DNA of 64,000 bases, taken from Burkholderiaceae bacterium. Its GTDB lineage: Bacteria; Pseudomonadota; Gammaproteobacteria; Burkholderiales; Burkholderiaceae_C. The position numbers and the translations under genes were made by a program. Numbering within the stretch: the first letter of the stretch is position 1; each line of letters opens with the position of its first letter. The stretch covers positions 62,001-126,000 of the forward strand of contig JAKLLA010000009.1 in assembly GCA_023150375.1 (NCBI GenBank), given 5' to 3'. Below, piece after piece: positions 1 through 9,025 of this stretch. The notes under the pieces are model-generated. The model did not search any database and had not been told where the DNA came from. It worked only from the letters and a program-made list of their open reading frames with translations.

Positions 1-650
<650 letters not shown>

Positions 651-731
651 TCGCCGACCGACTTCCGGGTCGATCCCCGGCTCGACCCTCGTCCGGTCTT
701 CCTGTGTGACTTCTGTCACGCGGGGATCACG

Positions 732-753
732 CAACGGCCCTTCGGGGCCGTTG
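732..753 (+). terminator. Probable intrinsic terminator after gap
   Basis: A perfect 9-bp stem (CAACGGCCC / GGGCCGTTG) closes on a TTCG tetraloop at 741-744, one of the most stable RNA loops. It is followed by a weak T-containing stretch (tcgttggtg), so termination efficiency is uncertain. It lies 81 bases after the gap stop and before the next gene. Confidence 0.65.
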
Positions 754-851
754 TCGTTGGTGAAATCGGCGCGGACCGCGCCCGAACCGGCGCGCCGCCC
801 TCACGCGTTGCCACCCCACGGTGCGGCCTCGAGCTGCCTGCCCCTGCGTTC

Positions 852-1898
852 ATGAGCCCGTCCTCCTCTCGTTCCTGGATGCGCCCGCTGCTGCGCGCCG
901 CCGTCGTTGTCTCGCTGCTGGCCGCGGTGGGCCTGAGCCTGGCCTTCACCCTGGACCGCGGCCCCAATGCCTGGATCGAGCTGCTGCGCTACGTGCCCTA
1001 TCCGGCCTGGCTGGCGCCGGCCCTGGCGGTCTTCCTCGCCGCCTGGGCACTGGGCTGGCGCTGGCGGCTGGCGGCGGCCCTGTCGCCGCTGCTGATCGCC
1101 GGCGTGGTGATGGACCCCGCCTGGGGCGAGCCCGACAACGGCAGCGGCCGGCTGCGGATGATGACCTACAACATCAAGTCCTACCTCGCCGAGGAGCAGG
1201 CGGGCGGTTTCGATCGGCTCGGCCAGGAGATCGCCCGCCACGATGCGGACCTGATCGTGATGCAGGACGCCGACGAGTTCAACAAGCCCGGGGCGCGCCT
1301 GCCGGCGCCGCTGCAGGCGGCCCTGCAGGGGCGCCAGCTGGTGCAGCGCGGCGAGTACATGATCGCCAGCCGGGTGCCGCTGCGCGACTGCCGCACGCCG
1401 CCGATGCCAGGCAAGCGCAGCGCCGACCATTACCTGCGCTGCGTGATCACCGTGGAGGGGCGCGAGATCGACCTGGTCACGCTGCACCTGTTCTCGCCGC
1501 GCTCGGGCCTGAACGCGGTCCGGCACGACCGGCTGGCCGGCCTGGACGAGTGGCAGTTCAACCTCGACGTGCGGCGCAACCAGGTCCGCGCCGTGGTGGC
1601 CGATCTGGCGCGCCAGCCGCGGCCCCTGATCGTCGCGGGCGACTTCAACCTGCCGCAGGCCTCGCCGCTGATGCGTCAGCTGCTCGACGCGGGGCTGCGC
1701 GATGCCTTCTCCAGCGCCGGGCGCGGCTATGGCTTCACCCACGGCCACTCGCTGCGGCCCTACATCAGCTTCCTGCGCATCGACCACATCCTGGTCAGCC
1801 CGGACATCGGCGTGCGCGAGGCCTTCGCCGGCGGCAGCGAGGGCTCGGCGCACCGGCCGGTGATCGCCGACCTGCTGGTGCAACGGCTGGCGGACTGA
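852..1898 (+). CDS. Membrane-anchored endonuclease/exonuclease/phosphatase (EEP) family protein
   Basis: The 348-aa product has two or three hydrophobic segments in its first ~90 residues and then an EEP (DNase I-like) domain, probably facing the periplasm. Visible family motifs are MTYNIKS (metal-site Asn), GDFNLP (catalytic Asp and Asn) and RIDHILVS. Two usual positions deviate: the metal-binding Glu segment reads MQDAD instead of the common LQE, and the terminal SDH motif reads SAH. Activity cannot therefore be assumed; known relatives cleave nucleic acids or phospholipid and phosphoinositide head groups. The ATG at 852 begins a basic segment before the first membrane helix. It converges on the hydrolase gene that follows. 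Family assignment is solid, substrate unknown. Confidence 0.8.
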   Translation: MSPSSSRSWMRPLLRAAVVVSLLAAVGLSLAFTLDRGPNAWIELLRYVPYPAWLAPALAVFLAAWALGWRWRLAAALSPLLIAGVVMDPAWGEPDNGSGRLRMMTYNIKSYLAEEQAGGFDRLGQEIARHDADLIVMQDADEFNKPGARLPAPLQAALQGRQLVQRGEYMIASRVPLRDCRTPPMPGKRSADHYLRCVITVEGREIDLVTLHLFSPRSGLNAVRHDRLAGLDEWQFNLDVRRNQVRAVVADLARQPRPLIVAGDFNLPQASPLMRQLLDAGLRDAFSSAGRGYGFTHGHSLRPYISFLRIDHILVSPDIGVREAFAGGSEGSAHRPVIADLLVQRLAD

Positions 1899-1918
1899 GG
1901 CTGGTCAGCCGGGCGGGC

Positions 1919-1952
1919 ACAGGGGCGGACAGAGGGGCGGACAGAGGGGCGG
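1919..1952. repeat. Short 12-bp tandem repeat between convergent genes
   Basis: About three head-to-tail copies of a G-rich 12-base unit (acagaggggcgg), the first lacking two bases. It fills the gap between the stop codons of the EEP gene and the convergent hydrolase gene. It is probably replication slippage in non-coding DNA. Confidence 0.8.
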
Positions 1953-1954
1953 AC

Positions 1955-3241
1955 TCAGGTCGGCGCGGGGCAGGCCAGCCAGCGCCGCAGGGCCTGCGCC
2001 ACGTCGGGGTGATCGAGCAGATCCCAGTGATTCGCGCCGGTGACCACGCAGCGGTCGGCCGTCGGTACCGACAGGGCCAGGGCCGGATCGCGGTGCCGGC
2101 CGAGCGCGCTTGCCAGCGGCACCAGGCCATCCCCGACCCGCCAGGAGGGCCGCTCGGACGCGCGGGCGGCGGTGACGGCGGCCACCAGATGGACCGCCAC
2201 GCCGTCCGGCAGCGGCGTGGGCCGGCGGTCGTCCCGGCGCTGGGCGTGGCGGTTGCGGCCCTGCCAGTCGGCGTCCTGCAGGTTGCCGTAGCGCAGGTCG
2301 GTGATGCCGGCGCTGCGCGACCGGCCCAGCCTGGCGAAGGGCCGCACATGGCGACTCCGCCCGAGTGCCTGGTCCACCAGCCGGCCGCCGCGCTCCAGCG
2401 GGGCGCCATGGTGCGGCGTGCCCAGGAAGACCAGCGCCTTCAGCCGCCCCAGCCAGGGGGGCGACGACGCCTGCGCGATGTGGCAGGCACTGCGCGTCAC
2501 CAGCCCGCCCATGCTGTGGCCGACGATGACCAGCTCCTGGATCGGCACCGGCCAGCGGGCCACCAGACTCTCTAGCAGCGCCGCCAGCTCCCGGCCGTTC
2601 TCCGACACGTGCCGGCCGGTGTTGTAGTGCAGATAGAGCGCCGTGGCGCCGAGCTCGCCGGCCAGCATCTGCCCATGGTCGTGGCCGCGGCGCGACCACT
2701 GCAGGTCGTTCATGCACAGGCCGTGCACCAGCAGCAGCACACGACCGCCTGCTGTGGCGGGCAGCTGGGCGGCCAGGGGCGCGCCCAGGTCCAGCGGCCG
2801 GCCGGCGATGCGCAGGCGCATCGGGATGGCCAGCGGATTGCCGCTTTGCGCCAGGTGGTCGCCCCACAGCCCGTTGAGTGCCGAGCGCACCGCCTCGCGC
2901 TCCGGCAGCACCGCCGCCTCGCTCGGTGCCGGCAGGATCCGATCGGCCAGCACGCCGAGCACGCCGTCCAGCCCCAGACCCACCCACCGCGTCACGCCGC
3001 GGACCCTGCGGTAGACGAAGCCGGTGATCCCGGAGGTACGGCCGCCCGAGTCGGGATCCGCCAGGCCCAGCGTCGACTCGACGGCGTGGTGCACCGCCTC
3101 CACCAGGTCGGTGAGGCCCACGGTGGCCTCCACCCCCAGGCGGGCAAAGCCTCGCAGATCCGACAGCGGGATCGGGAACGGCGCAGGGCGGCTCCCGGAT
3201 GAAGCGGTGGGCCGCGGCCCATCGGCAGGGGGTACCTTCAT
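1955..3241 (-). CDS. Alpha/beta hydrolase (lipase/esterase-like)
   Basis: The 428-aa product has an alpha/beta hydrolase core in its second half. LLLVHGL is the oxyanion-hole strand, GHSMGG is the nucleophile elbow with the catalytic Ser, and an acidic residue and His follow near the C-terminus (VTGANHWDLL). An extra N-terminal region of about 150 residues contains LxxLxxAVHHAVE-type helices, seen in PHA-depolymerase-like or lipase-like hydrolases of Burkholderiales. No signal peptide is evident, so a cytoplasmic esterase or lipase is likely. The ATG at 3241 is chosen because AGGAGG (plus-strand 3246-3251) lies four bases upstream; a longer frame to 3304 has no such signal. It is divergent from rlmI. 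Substrate is not predictable. Confidence 0.8.
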   Translation of the reverse strand: MKVPPADGPRPTASSGSRPAPFPIPLSDLRGFARLGVEATVGLTDLVEAVHHAVESTLGLADPDSGGRTSGITGFVYRRVRGVTRWVGLGLDGVLGVLADRILPAPSEAAVLPEREAVRSALNGLWGDHLAQSGNPLAIPMRLRIAGRPLDLGAPLAAQLPATAGGRVLLLVHGLCMNDLQWSRRGHDHGQMLAGELGATALYLHYNTGRHVSENGRELAALLESLVARWPVPIQELVIVGHSMGGLVTRSACHIAQASSPPWLGRLKALVFLGTPHHGAPLERGGRLVDQALGRSRHVRPFARLGRSRSAGITDLRYGNLQDADWQGRNRHAQRRDDRRPTPLPDGVAVHLVAAVTAARASERPSWRVGDGLVPLASALGRHRDPALALSVPTADRCVVTGANHWDLLDHPDVAQALRRWLACPAPT

Positions 3242-3348
3242 GCGGCCTCCTGGAGTGAACGCCCAGGCTAGCACGCGGGGCCTGCGCCGATTGGGCGCGG
3301 CCACCCAGGCGGGCGCCCACCGCCCCGGGCCGGCGACAATCCCGCCCC

Positions 3349-4539
3349 ATGAAGACGATCCGACTGCGCGAAGGCAAGGAACGCTCGCTGCTGCGAGGCC
3401 ACCCCTGGGTGTTCCAGGGCTCCGTGGACAAGGGCCGTGCCGACCCGGGGGAGACCGTGCGCGTCGAATCCGCCGACGGCCGTTTCCTGGCCTGGGCCAG
3501 CTTCAGCCCCAGCAGCATGATCCGCGTGCGCGTCTGGAGCTTCGATGAGGCCGAGCGCATCGATGCCGACTTCTTCACCCGCCGCATCCGCGCCGCGGTG
3601 GCGCTGCGCTCGCGGCTGGGCATCGCCAGCAACGGCGTGCGCCTGATCCACGGCGAGGCCGACGGCCTGCCCGGCCTGATCGTCGACCGCTACGAGGACA
3701 TCCTCAGCGCCCAGTTCCTCAGCGCCGGCACCGAACGCTGGAAGGCCGTGGTCGCCGACGCCCTGCTGGCCGAGACCGCCGCGCTGGGCTGCACCCGCCT
3801 GTACGAACGCAGCGACTCCGGCGTGCGCCAGCTCGAAGGCCTGGAGCCCGCCAAGGGCTGGCTGCGCGGCGAGGGATCGACCACGATCACCCTGCACGAG
3901 CACGCCATCCAGCTCACGGTCGACGTCGAGGAAGGCCACAAGACCGGCTACTACCTCGACCAGCGCGAGAACCGCGCCCTCTTCGCCCGCCTGGTGCGCC
4001 AGCTCGGCTGCCGGAGCGTGCTGAACTGCTACAGCTACACGGGCGGCTTCAGCGTCAGCGCCCTGGCCGGCGGCGCCACCGAGGTCATCAGCGTCGACTC
4101 CTCCGGCCCCGCCCTCGCACGCGCCAGCGCGCATGTCGAGCTCAACGGCTTCGACCCGGCGCACCACACGGCGCTGGATGCGGACGTCAACGGCAGCCTG
4201 CGCGAGTTCATCAAGCAGGGCCGCAAGTTCGACGCCATCGTCCTCGACCCGCCCAAGTTCGCCCCCAGCGCGGCGCATGCCGAGCGCGCCAGCCGCGCCT
4301 ACAAGGACATCAACCGCCTGGCCTTCAAGCTCCTGAACCCCGGCGGGCTGCTGCTGACCTTTTCATGCTCGGGCGGCATCGGCGCCGAACTCTTCCACAA
4401 GATCGTCGCCGGCGCGGGTCTGGATGCGGGCGTGGACGCCTACATCCTCCAGCGCCTGGAAGCGGCGCCGGACCACCCGACGACGGTTCGGTTTCCGGAA
4501 GGGGAGTATCTGAAGGGGTTGGTGCTGGTAGCGCGGTGA
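3349..4539 (+). CDS. rlmI: 23S rRNA (cytosine-5) methyltransferase, RlmI-type
   Basis: The 396-aa product, close to the usual RlmI length, has an N-terminal PUA RNA-binding domain (about residues 1-80) and a class I SAM-dependent Rossmann domain (about 200-390). The SAM site is seen in LNCYSYTGGFSV. The catalytic core reads LDPPKF and, further on, TFSCSGG with the catalytic Cys. RlmI methylates C5 of cytosine 1962 (E. coli numbering) in 23S rRNA. It is read from the ATG at 3349, divergent from the hydrolase, and stands alone. Paralogues of this family exist, so exact target specificity is inferred. Confidence 0.9.
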   Translation: MKTIRLREGKERSLLRGHPWVFQGSVDKGRADPGETVRVESADGRFLAWASFSPSSMIRVRVWSFDEAERIDADFFTRRIRAAVALRSRLGIASNGVRLIHGEADGLPGLIVDRYEDILSAQFLSAGTERWKAVVADALLAETAALGCTRLYERSDSGVRQLEGLEPAKGWLRGEGSTTITLHEHAIQLTVDVEEGHKTGYYLDQRENRALFARLVRQLGCRSVLNCYSYTGGFSVSALAGGATEVISVDSSGPALARASAHVELNGFDPAHHTALDADVNGSLREFIKQGRKFDAIVLDPPKFAPSAAHAERASRAYKDINRLAFKLLNPGGLLLTFSCSGGIGAELFHKIVAGAGLDAGVDAYILQRLEAAPDHPTTVRFPEGEYLKGLVLVAR

Positions 4540-4585
4540 ACCCTCTGGGTGGTTGGCCGGTGCCGTCACGGACCGGCTCAGCGCA

Positions 4586-4963
4586 TCACACCCTCAGAAC
4601 CAGTTCGCTGTACGGTGTCAGGGCGGCGTCTGCGGTCAGCAGCCGCATCGGCTCGGCCATCGCCTGCGCGACCAGCAGCCGGTCGAACGGATCGGCATGG
4701 TGCATCGGTAGGGTCGCCACGCCCTTGGCGTGCGCAGCACGCACCGGCAACTCGGTGAAGCCGCTGGCGGCGATGGCCGCCTCCAGCTCTTGCGCATCGG
4801 CGTCGATCTTGCCGAGCCGGGCCTTGATCGCGATCTCCCAGATGGACGCCGCAGACACGAACACCTCGTCAGCGGATTCGATCCAATGCCGCGCGGCCGG
4901 GCGCAGCAACGCGCTGTCCGCCACTACCCAGAGGAAGATGTGGGTGTCCAGCAGCAGCCTCAT
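4586..4963 (-). CDS. PIN-domain toxin (VapC-type)
   Basis: The 125-aa product is a complete PIN-domain ribonuclease of the kind that acts as a type II toxin. The four acidic positions are visible: Asp6 in LLLDTH, Glu in SIWEIAIK, Asp in HADPFDRLL and Asp in LLTADAAL. It follows the antitoxin gene by 12 bases in the same direction, the normal toxin-antitoxin order. PIN toxins of this group usually cleave tRNA or rRNA; the target here is unknown. It reads as intact, unlike the decayed relatives just beyond the antitoxin. Confidence 0.9.
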   Translation of the reverse strand: MRLLLDTHIFLWVVADSALLRPAARHWIESADEVFVSAASIWEIAIKARLGKIDADAQELEAAIAASGFTELPVRAAHAKGVATLPMHHADPFDRLLVAQAMAEPMRLLTADAALTPYSELVLRV

Positions 4964-4975
4964 CGCTTTTCCGCC

Positions 4976-5212
4976 TCAGCGCCCCTCGAATCCCGCCAGC
5001 ACCTCGTCCGGCAGCGGCGCGTCGAAGTCCTCCGCGATGCGCAGCTTCCCGGCCAGCACACCGAAACGCACCTTCGGTCGCGGCGCTGCCAACTGCGTGA
5101 TCCGCGCCACCGGCTTGCCATTGCGGCTGACGATCACGTCTTCCCCCGCCGCGGCCTGGTCCACCAGCTGCGACAGACGGGTCTTGGCTTCGTAGATGTT
5201 GACGGCTTCCAT
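4976..5212 (-). CDS. Phd/YefM-type antitoxin
   Basis: The 78-aa product begins with the AKTRLSQLVDQ and RNGKPVARI pattern typical of Phd/YefM antitoxins, with an N-terminal DNA-binding fold. The C-terminal half, with an acidic tail (EDFDAPLPDEVL), would neutralise the PIN toxin encoded 12 bases downstream. Antitoxins of this family repress their own operon, and a perfect 14-bp palindrome lies about 20 bases upstream of the start. The ATG at 5212 gives a normal family length. Confidence 0.9.
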   Translation of the reverse strand: MEAVNIYEAKTRLSQLVDQAAAGEDVIVSRNGKPVARITQLAAPRPKVRFGVLAGKLRIAEDFDAPLPDEVLAGFEGR

Positions 5213-5232
5213 GGCAATGAGAGGCTGAGGTC

Positions 5233-5246
5233 GACTTGACCAAGTC
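5233..5246. promoter_or_regulatory. Palindrome, probable antitoxin operator
   Basis: GACTTG-AC-CAAGTC is a perfect 6+6 inverted repeat with a two-base centre, placed 21 bases upstream of the antitoxin start. A second overlapping half-site pair (TTGAC / GTCAA, 5236-5253) sits in the same stretch. Position and symmetry fit an autoregulatory Phd operator; binding is inferred. Confidence 0.5.
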
Positions 5247-5276
5247 TAGTCAAATTGCTGACTGGACGCCAGCCAC

Positions 5277-5444
5277 GCCGATCTCCGGGCGGCGCTGCAG
5301 CGCAGCGGGCAGCCGATCGGCAACAACGACCTGTGGATCGCTGCGCACGCCCGTGCGGCCGACTGCGTGCTGGTGACGAACAACGAGCGCGAGTTCGTCC
5401 GTGTGGCAGGGTTGCGGGTGGAGAACTGGGTCAGCAGCCGATGA
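5277..5444 (+). pseudogene. Remnant of a VapC/PIN toxin gene (C-terminal end only)
   Basis: An open stretch of 55 codons without its own start reads as the last third of a PIN-domain toxin. It includes the motif IGNNDLWIAAHA, then VLVTNNEREF and the closing VAGLRVENW, and ends at a TGA (5442-5444). The N-terminal two thirds with the first catalytic Asp are missing. The intact antitoxin-toxin pair lies next to it on the opposite strand and is of a different PIN subgroup, so this is an independent decayed module and not a duplicated copy. Confidence 0.75.
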
Positions 5445-5503
5445 CCTTGTCGTCGTCCAGCCCTGACTCAGGGCGCACGTTCCAGCGCGAAGCTGATCTA
5501 CAG

Positions 5504-5560
5504 TCATGCGCCGACGGCGCGGGCGAACTTCTCCAGCGTGCGGGTCGAGGGCGGGGTCAC
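5504..5560 (-). pseudogene. Remnant of an XRE-type HTH protein (last 18 residues)
   Basis: The minus strand reads VTPPSTRTLEKFARAVGA followed by a stop. This closely follows the VTPSTRTLERFA pattern at the end of the HTH region of many XRE-type antitoxins. Nothing upstream in this frame continues the domain, although another frame gives LQELALAV, so a frameshift may be involved. On the plus strand at 5586-5612 a second copy of a PIN-toxin ending (VASLRVENW) is seen. Together with the 5277-5444 remnant this marks 5213-5665 as decayed toxin-antitoxin DNA. Confidence 0.45.
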
Positions 5561-5665
5561 GCACAGCCAGCGCCAACTCTTGCAGGTGGCCAGTCTGCGC
5601 GTAGAAAACTGGAGGTCGGCGCGAAACTGGCACGGCCCGCCGCCCACACCACCACCACGACCACG

Positions 5666-7660
5666 ATGCCCCCCGAACGCTTCGGCAGCCACATTCCCCC
5701 GCAGGCACGCCGCCCGGTGCCCTGGTATGCGCCGATCGGGCTGCGGCAGATCGCGCAGCAGCAGCTGTGGTCCACCCGGCTGCTGCACAACCTGGACCGG
5801 CGCGAGACCTTCACCGACGCGGCGGCGCCCTTCGACCTGATCGACCTGCGGGGCCTGGTCGACGCGCAGCGGCCGGACTTCTGGGTGGACTTCGTGGCCG
5901 ACACCGGCGACGGCGGCAGCGCCACCTACGCGGTGGCGCGCGGGCTGTTGGCGCCGGCGCTGGCCGCCGAGGGGGCCGCGCAGCCGCTGCCGGAGGCCCA
6001 GCTGCTGCTGCTGGGCGGCGACCTGGCCTACCCGGCGGCCAGCCCGCAGACCTACCAGGCGCGGCTGGTGGAGATGTTCGAGCTGGCGCGCGACGGGCGC
6101 AGCCGCTTCGACGAGGTGGCCGCGCAGCTGCCCGCCTCGGCGCCCTTCGCGGCCGACCAGAAGCTGCTCGCGGCGATTGCGCAGAACCACGACTGGTTCG
6201 ACTCGGCCTCGACCTTCTGCCGCTACTTCGTCAACGAGGTCAAGGCTGGGCTGGTGGGCGCACGTGCGCCGCAGACGCGCAGCTACTTCGCCATCGCGCT
6301 GCCGCACGACTGGTTCGTGCTGGGCTTCGATTTCGCCCTCACCGGCGACCTGGACCGGGCGCAGTACGAGGCCTTCGCGCGGCTGGTCGAGACCGGGCGC
6401 ATCCCGCGGGGGGCCCAGCTGATCCTGCTCTACCCCGAGCCGACCTGGACGCGGCCCTTCGCGTCGCTGTGCCGACCGGCCTACCCGCTGCGCTTCCAGC
6501 GCCTCGAGCACCTCTTCGCGCAGAGCGGCCTGGACACGCGCATGCGCCTGTCGGGCGACCTGCACCACTATGTGCGCGAGCGGCTGCCGGCCACGCCGCC
6601 GGCAGGGCTGAGCTGCGACCTGGTGACCTGCGGCAGTGGCGGCGCCTTCGGGCATGCCACGCACACGCGTGAAGTGAGCGAGCCCAAGGCCCTGCAATGG
6701 GCCAGCGAGACCGAGGCGGTGCCCGCCGAGCTGCGGGGGCGCATCGTGCTCGGCCGCGTGGCCGGGCCGGCCGAGGCGGCCGCGCTGGGGCTGGCGCTGC
6801 CGCGGGTGCCGGGCTGCCGCGCGCCCGAGGGCGACACGCCCGACGGCGTGAACGCGCCGGTGTGCTATCCGGACGTGGCCACCAGCCGACGGCTGGCCTG
6901 GGGCAATCTCTGGGCGCTGCTGCACCCGCGCGGGGAGCGGCTGCCGCATTCGAACCAGGCCTTCGCGCTGCTGCTGGGTGCGCTGCTGCTCGGCCTGGGC
7001 TGGGCGCTGCCGGCGCCCGATGCCACGCCGGCGACGGGCCTGGCCTGGCTGGCGCCGCTGCAGGCGCTGCTGACCTCGCCGACCGCGCTGGTCTGTGCGG
7101 GCGGGCTGGGCCTGACCGGGCTGATGCTGGCCACCGACAACGACCCGGCGCGCGCCGGCTGGGCCGAGCGCGTCTGGGGGGCGGGCCTGGCGATCGGCCT
7201 GCTGGGGCTGGCCTGGGTCTTCGACCGCCAGGTCACGCACGGCTGGCTGGCGCCGCTCTGGCCGGCGCCGCAGGCCTGGCCGCCGGCCGACGGCACGGCG
7301 CTGTGGGCGCTGCTGTGGCGCGCCGCCCTCGCGGCCTTGCTCGCCTGGGGGCTGGCCAGCGTCGCGGCAGCGCTGGCCACCGGGGCGGGCCTGCTGCTGC
7401 TGGGTCGGGGGGCCGGCCGGGCCCTGAACAACAGCTCCAGCGCGCTGTCGTTGCAGGGGCACAAGGGCTTCCTGCGCCTGCGTGTGCACGCAGGCGGGCT
7501 GGAGGCCTTCATGCTCGGCCTGGATGCGCCGCCGCAGCGCTGGGAGGCGGCGCCTCCGACGTCGGCTGCACGGCGGCCGCACTGGGAGCCGGCCGACCGG
7601 CCGCTGCACTGGCGGGTGGTGGACCACTTCGAGATCCAGCGGCCCGACGCGGCGCGCTGA
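5666..7660 (+). CDS. Calcineurin-like phosphoesterase with C-terminal membrane domain
   Basis: The 664-aa product carries phosphoesterase-like metal motifs in order: DFVADTGD (about residue 75), LGGDLAYP (about 115), AQNHDWF (about 172, like GNHD) and SGDLHHY (about 298, like GDxHxH). These are followed by about four hydrophobic segments between residues 430 and 580 and a cytoplasmic-type tail. This arrangement, a metallophosphoesterase fused to a polytopic membrane region, occurs in conserved but uncharacterised proteins. The substrate is unknown. The ATG at 5666 is used; no clear ribosome site precedes it, and a longer frame extends upstream through toxin-antitoxin debris, so the start is uncertain. 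Confidence 0.7.
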   Translation: MPPERFGSHIPPQARRPVPWYAPIGLRQIAQQQLWSTRLLHNLDRRETFTDAAAPFDLIDLRGLVDAQRPDFWVDFVADTGDGGSATYAVARGLLAPALAAEGAAQPLPEAQLLLLGGDLAYPAASPQTYQARLVEMFELARDGRSRFDEVAAQLPASAPFAADQKLLAAIAQNHDWFDSASTFCRYFVNEVKAGLVGARAPQTRSYFAIALPHDWFVLGFDFALTGDLDRAQYEAFARLVETGRIPRGAQLILLYPEPTWTRPFASLCRPAYPLRFQRLEHLFAQSGLDTRMRLSGDLHHYVRERLPATPPAGLSCDLVTCGSGGAFGHATHTREVSEPKALQWASETEAVPAELRGRIVLGRVAGPAEAAALGLALPRVPGCRAPEGDTPDGVNAPVCYPDVATSRRLAWGNLWALLHPRGERLPHSNQAFALLLGALLLGLGWALPAPDATPATGLAWLAPLQALLTSPTALVCAGGLGLTGLMLATDNDPARAGWAERVWGAGLAIGLLGLAWVFDRQVTHGWLAPLWPAPQAWPPADGTALWALLWRAALAALLAWGLASVAAALATGAGLLLLGRGAGRALNNSSSALSLQGHKGFLRLRVHAGGLEAFMLGLDAPPQRWEAAPPTSAARRPHWEPADRPLHWRVVDHFEIQRPDAAR

Positions 7661-7820
7661 ACCTGCCGCGCCGGCCTGCCCGCGTCGATCGGTCGCGCCG
7701 GCCAGGGGGGCGGGGCGGTGCGCTGTGCGTAGTGACGCGTACCGGAAAGCCGCCGGGGCGCACCTACACTCGCGCCACCCGGGCGCTCCTGGATACCGCG
7801 CCCCGCAAGGAACACTGACG

Positions 7821-8990
7821 ATGGAAACCTTCTTGACCGCGGAGTTCTGGCTCGCCGTGGGCCAGATCATCATGATCGACATCCTGCTGGGGGGCGACAA
7901 CGCCGTTGTCATCGCCCTGGCCTGTCGCAAGCTGCCGCCCGCGCAGCGGCGCATGGGCATCCTCTGGGGCACCGCCGGTGCGATCGGCCTGCGCGTGGTG
8001 CTGATCTTCTTTGCACTGACGCTGCTCAAGCTGCCCTTCCTGAAGATCGTCGGGGCGCTGCTGCTGTTCTGGATCGGCATCAAGCTGCTGCTGCCCGAGG
8101 ACGAGGGCGATCACGAGATCCAGGCCAGCGACAAGCTCTGGGCGGCCGTCAAGACGGTGATCGTGGCCGACTTCGTGATGAGCCTGGACAACGTGATCGC
8201 GATTGCCGGCGCCGCCGAAGGGGCCGGCCACGGCCACCAGATGCCGCTGGTGATCTTCGGCCTGCTGGTGAGCATCCCGATCATCGTCTGGGGCAGCCAG
8301 CTGGTGATCAAGCTGATGGACCGCTTCCCGCTCATCATCACGGCCGGCGGCATGCTGCTGGGCTGGATCGCGGGCGGCATGATGATCGGCGACCCGGCGG
8401 TCAAGGACACGCTGGCGCCGCATGCCGGCTGGCTGCAGTACGCCGCGCCCGCTGCCGGTGCGCTGCTGGTGCTGGGGGTGGGCAAGTGGCTGGCCGGTCG
8501 CGCCCGCCCGGCCGCGGCCGAGGCGCCGGCGGCCCCGGCGGCGCCTGCCGCCCGGGTAGACCGTGTGCTGCTGCCGGTGGACGGCTCCGAGGGGGCGCTG
8601 GCCGCGGTGCGCCAGGTGATCGCGCTGGCCAAGGCGCATCCCGAGCCGCAGGCCTTCTCGGTGGATCTGATCAACGTGCAGGCGGCGCTGTCGCGTGACG
8701 TCTCCAGCTTCGTGGCCGGCAAGACCCTGCAGGAGTACCACGGCGAGCGCAGCGCGCAGGACATGGCCGCCGCCCGCGCCCTGCTCGACCAGGCGCAGCT
8801 GACCTACCGGGTGCACAGCCGCGTCGGCCATGCTGCCGAGATGATCTGCGAAGCCGCGCGCGAGCTGAAGGCCGACCAGATCGTCATCGGCACGCGCGGC
8901 CAGGGCGCCGCCGCCGCCGCCCTCATGGGCTCGGTGGCCAGCGAGACGGTCGAGAAGGCTCCGGTGCCGGTGCTGGTGGTGAAGAACTGA
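7821..8990 (+). CDS. TerC/YjbE-family membrane protein fused to a UspA domain
   Basis: The 389-aa product joins two domains. Residues 1-230 form a TerC-type membrane protein of about seven helices, with the paired acidic motifs LLGGDNAVVIAL and SLDNVIAIA that are thought to bind a metal ion. After an Ala/Pro-rich linker (about 232-248), residues 250-389 form a universal stress protein domain (RVLLPVDGSEGA at the start, VIGTRGQGA nucleotide-loop motif, VPVLVVKN end). TerC relatives such as MntP/Alx-linked proteins export or load manganese; the UspA part would be a cytoplasmic nucleotide-binding regulator. The start at 7821 follows AAGGA at 7807-7811. It is a single gene. Confidence 0.85.
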   Translation: METFLTAEFWLAVGQIIMIDILLGGDNAVVIALACRKLPPAQRRMGILWGTAGAIGLRVVLIFFALTLLKLPFLKIVGALLLFWIGIKLLLPEDEGDHEIQASDKLWAAVKTVIVADFVMSLDNVIAIAGAAEGAGHGHQMPLVIFGLLVSIPIIVWGSQLVIKLMDRFPLIITAGGMLLGWIAGGMMIGDPAVKDTLAPHAGWLQYAAPAAGALLVLGVGKWLAGRARPAAAEAPAAPAAPAARVDRVLLPVDGSEGALAAVRQVIALAKAHPEPQAFSVDLINVQAALSRDVSSFVAGKTLQEYHGERSAQDMAAARALLDQAQLTYRVHSRVGHAAEMICEAARELKADQIVIGTRGQGAAAAALMGSVASETVEKAPVPVLVVKN

Positions 8991-9025
8991 GGCCGCTGCG
9001 CCCGCGTGCCGGGCGCGCCGGGTTC

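Noticed and set aside
5586-5612. Second PIN-toxin ending as the start of the phosphoesterase gene
   Set aside because: The short match (VASLRVENW) lies in a different frame from the phosphoesterase, so it is read as debris and not as part of that gene.
7661-7820. Manganese (yybP-ykoY) riboswitch before the TerC-like gene
   Set aside because: The 160-base gap lacks the conserved paired loops of that motif.
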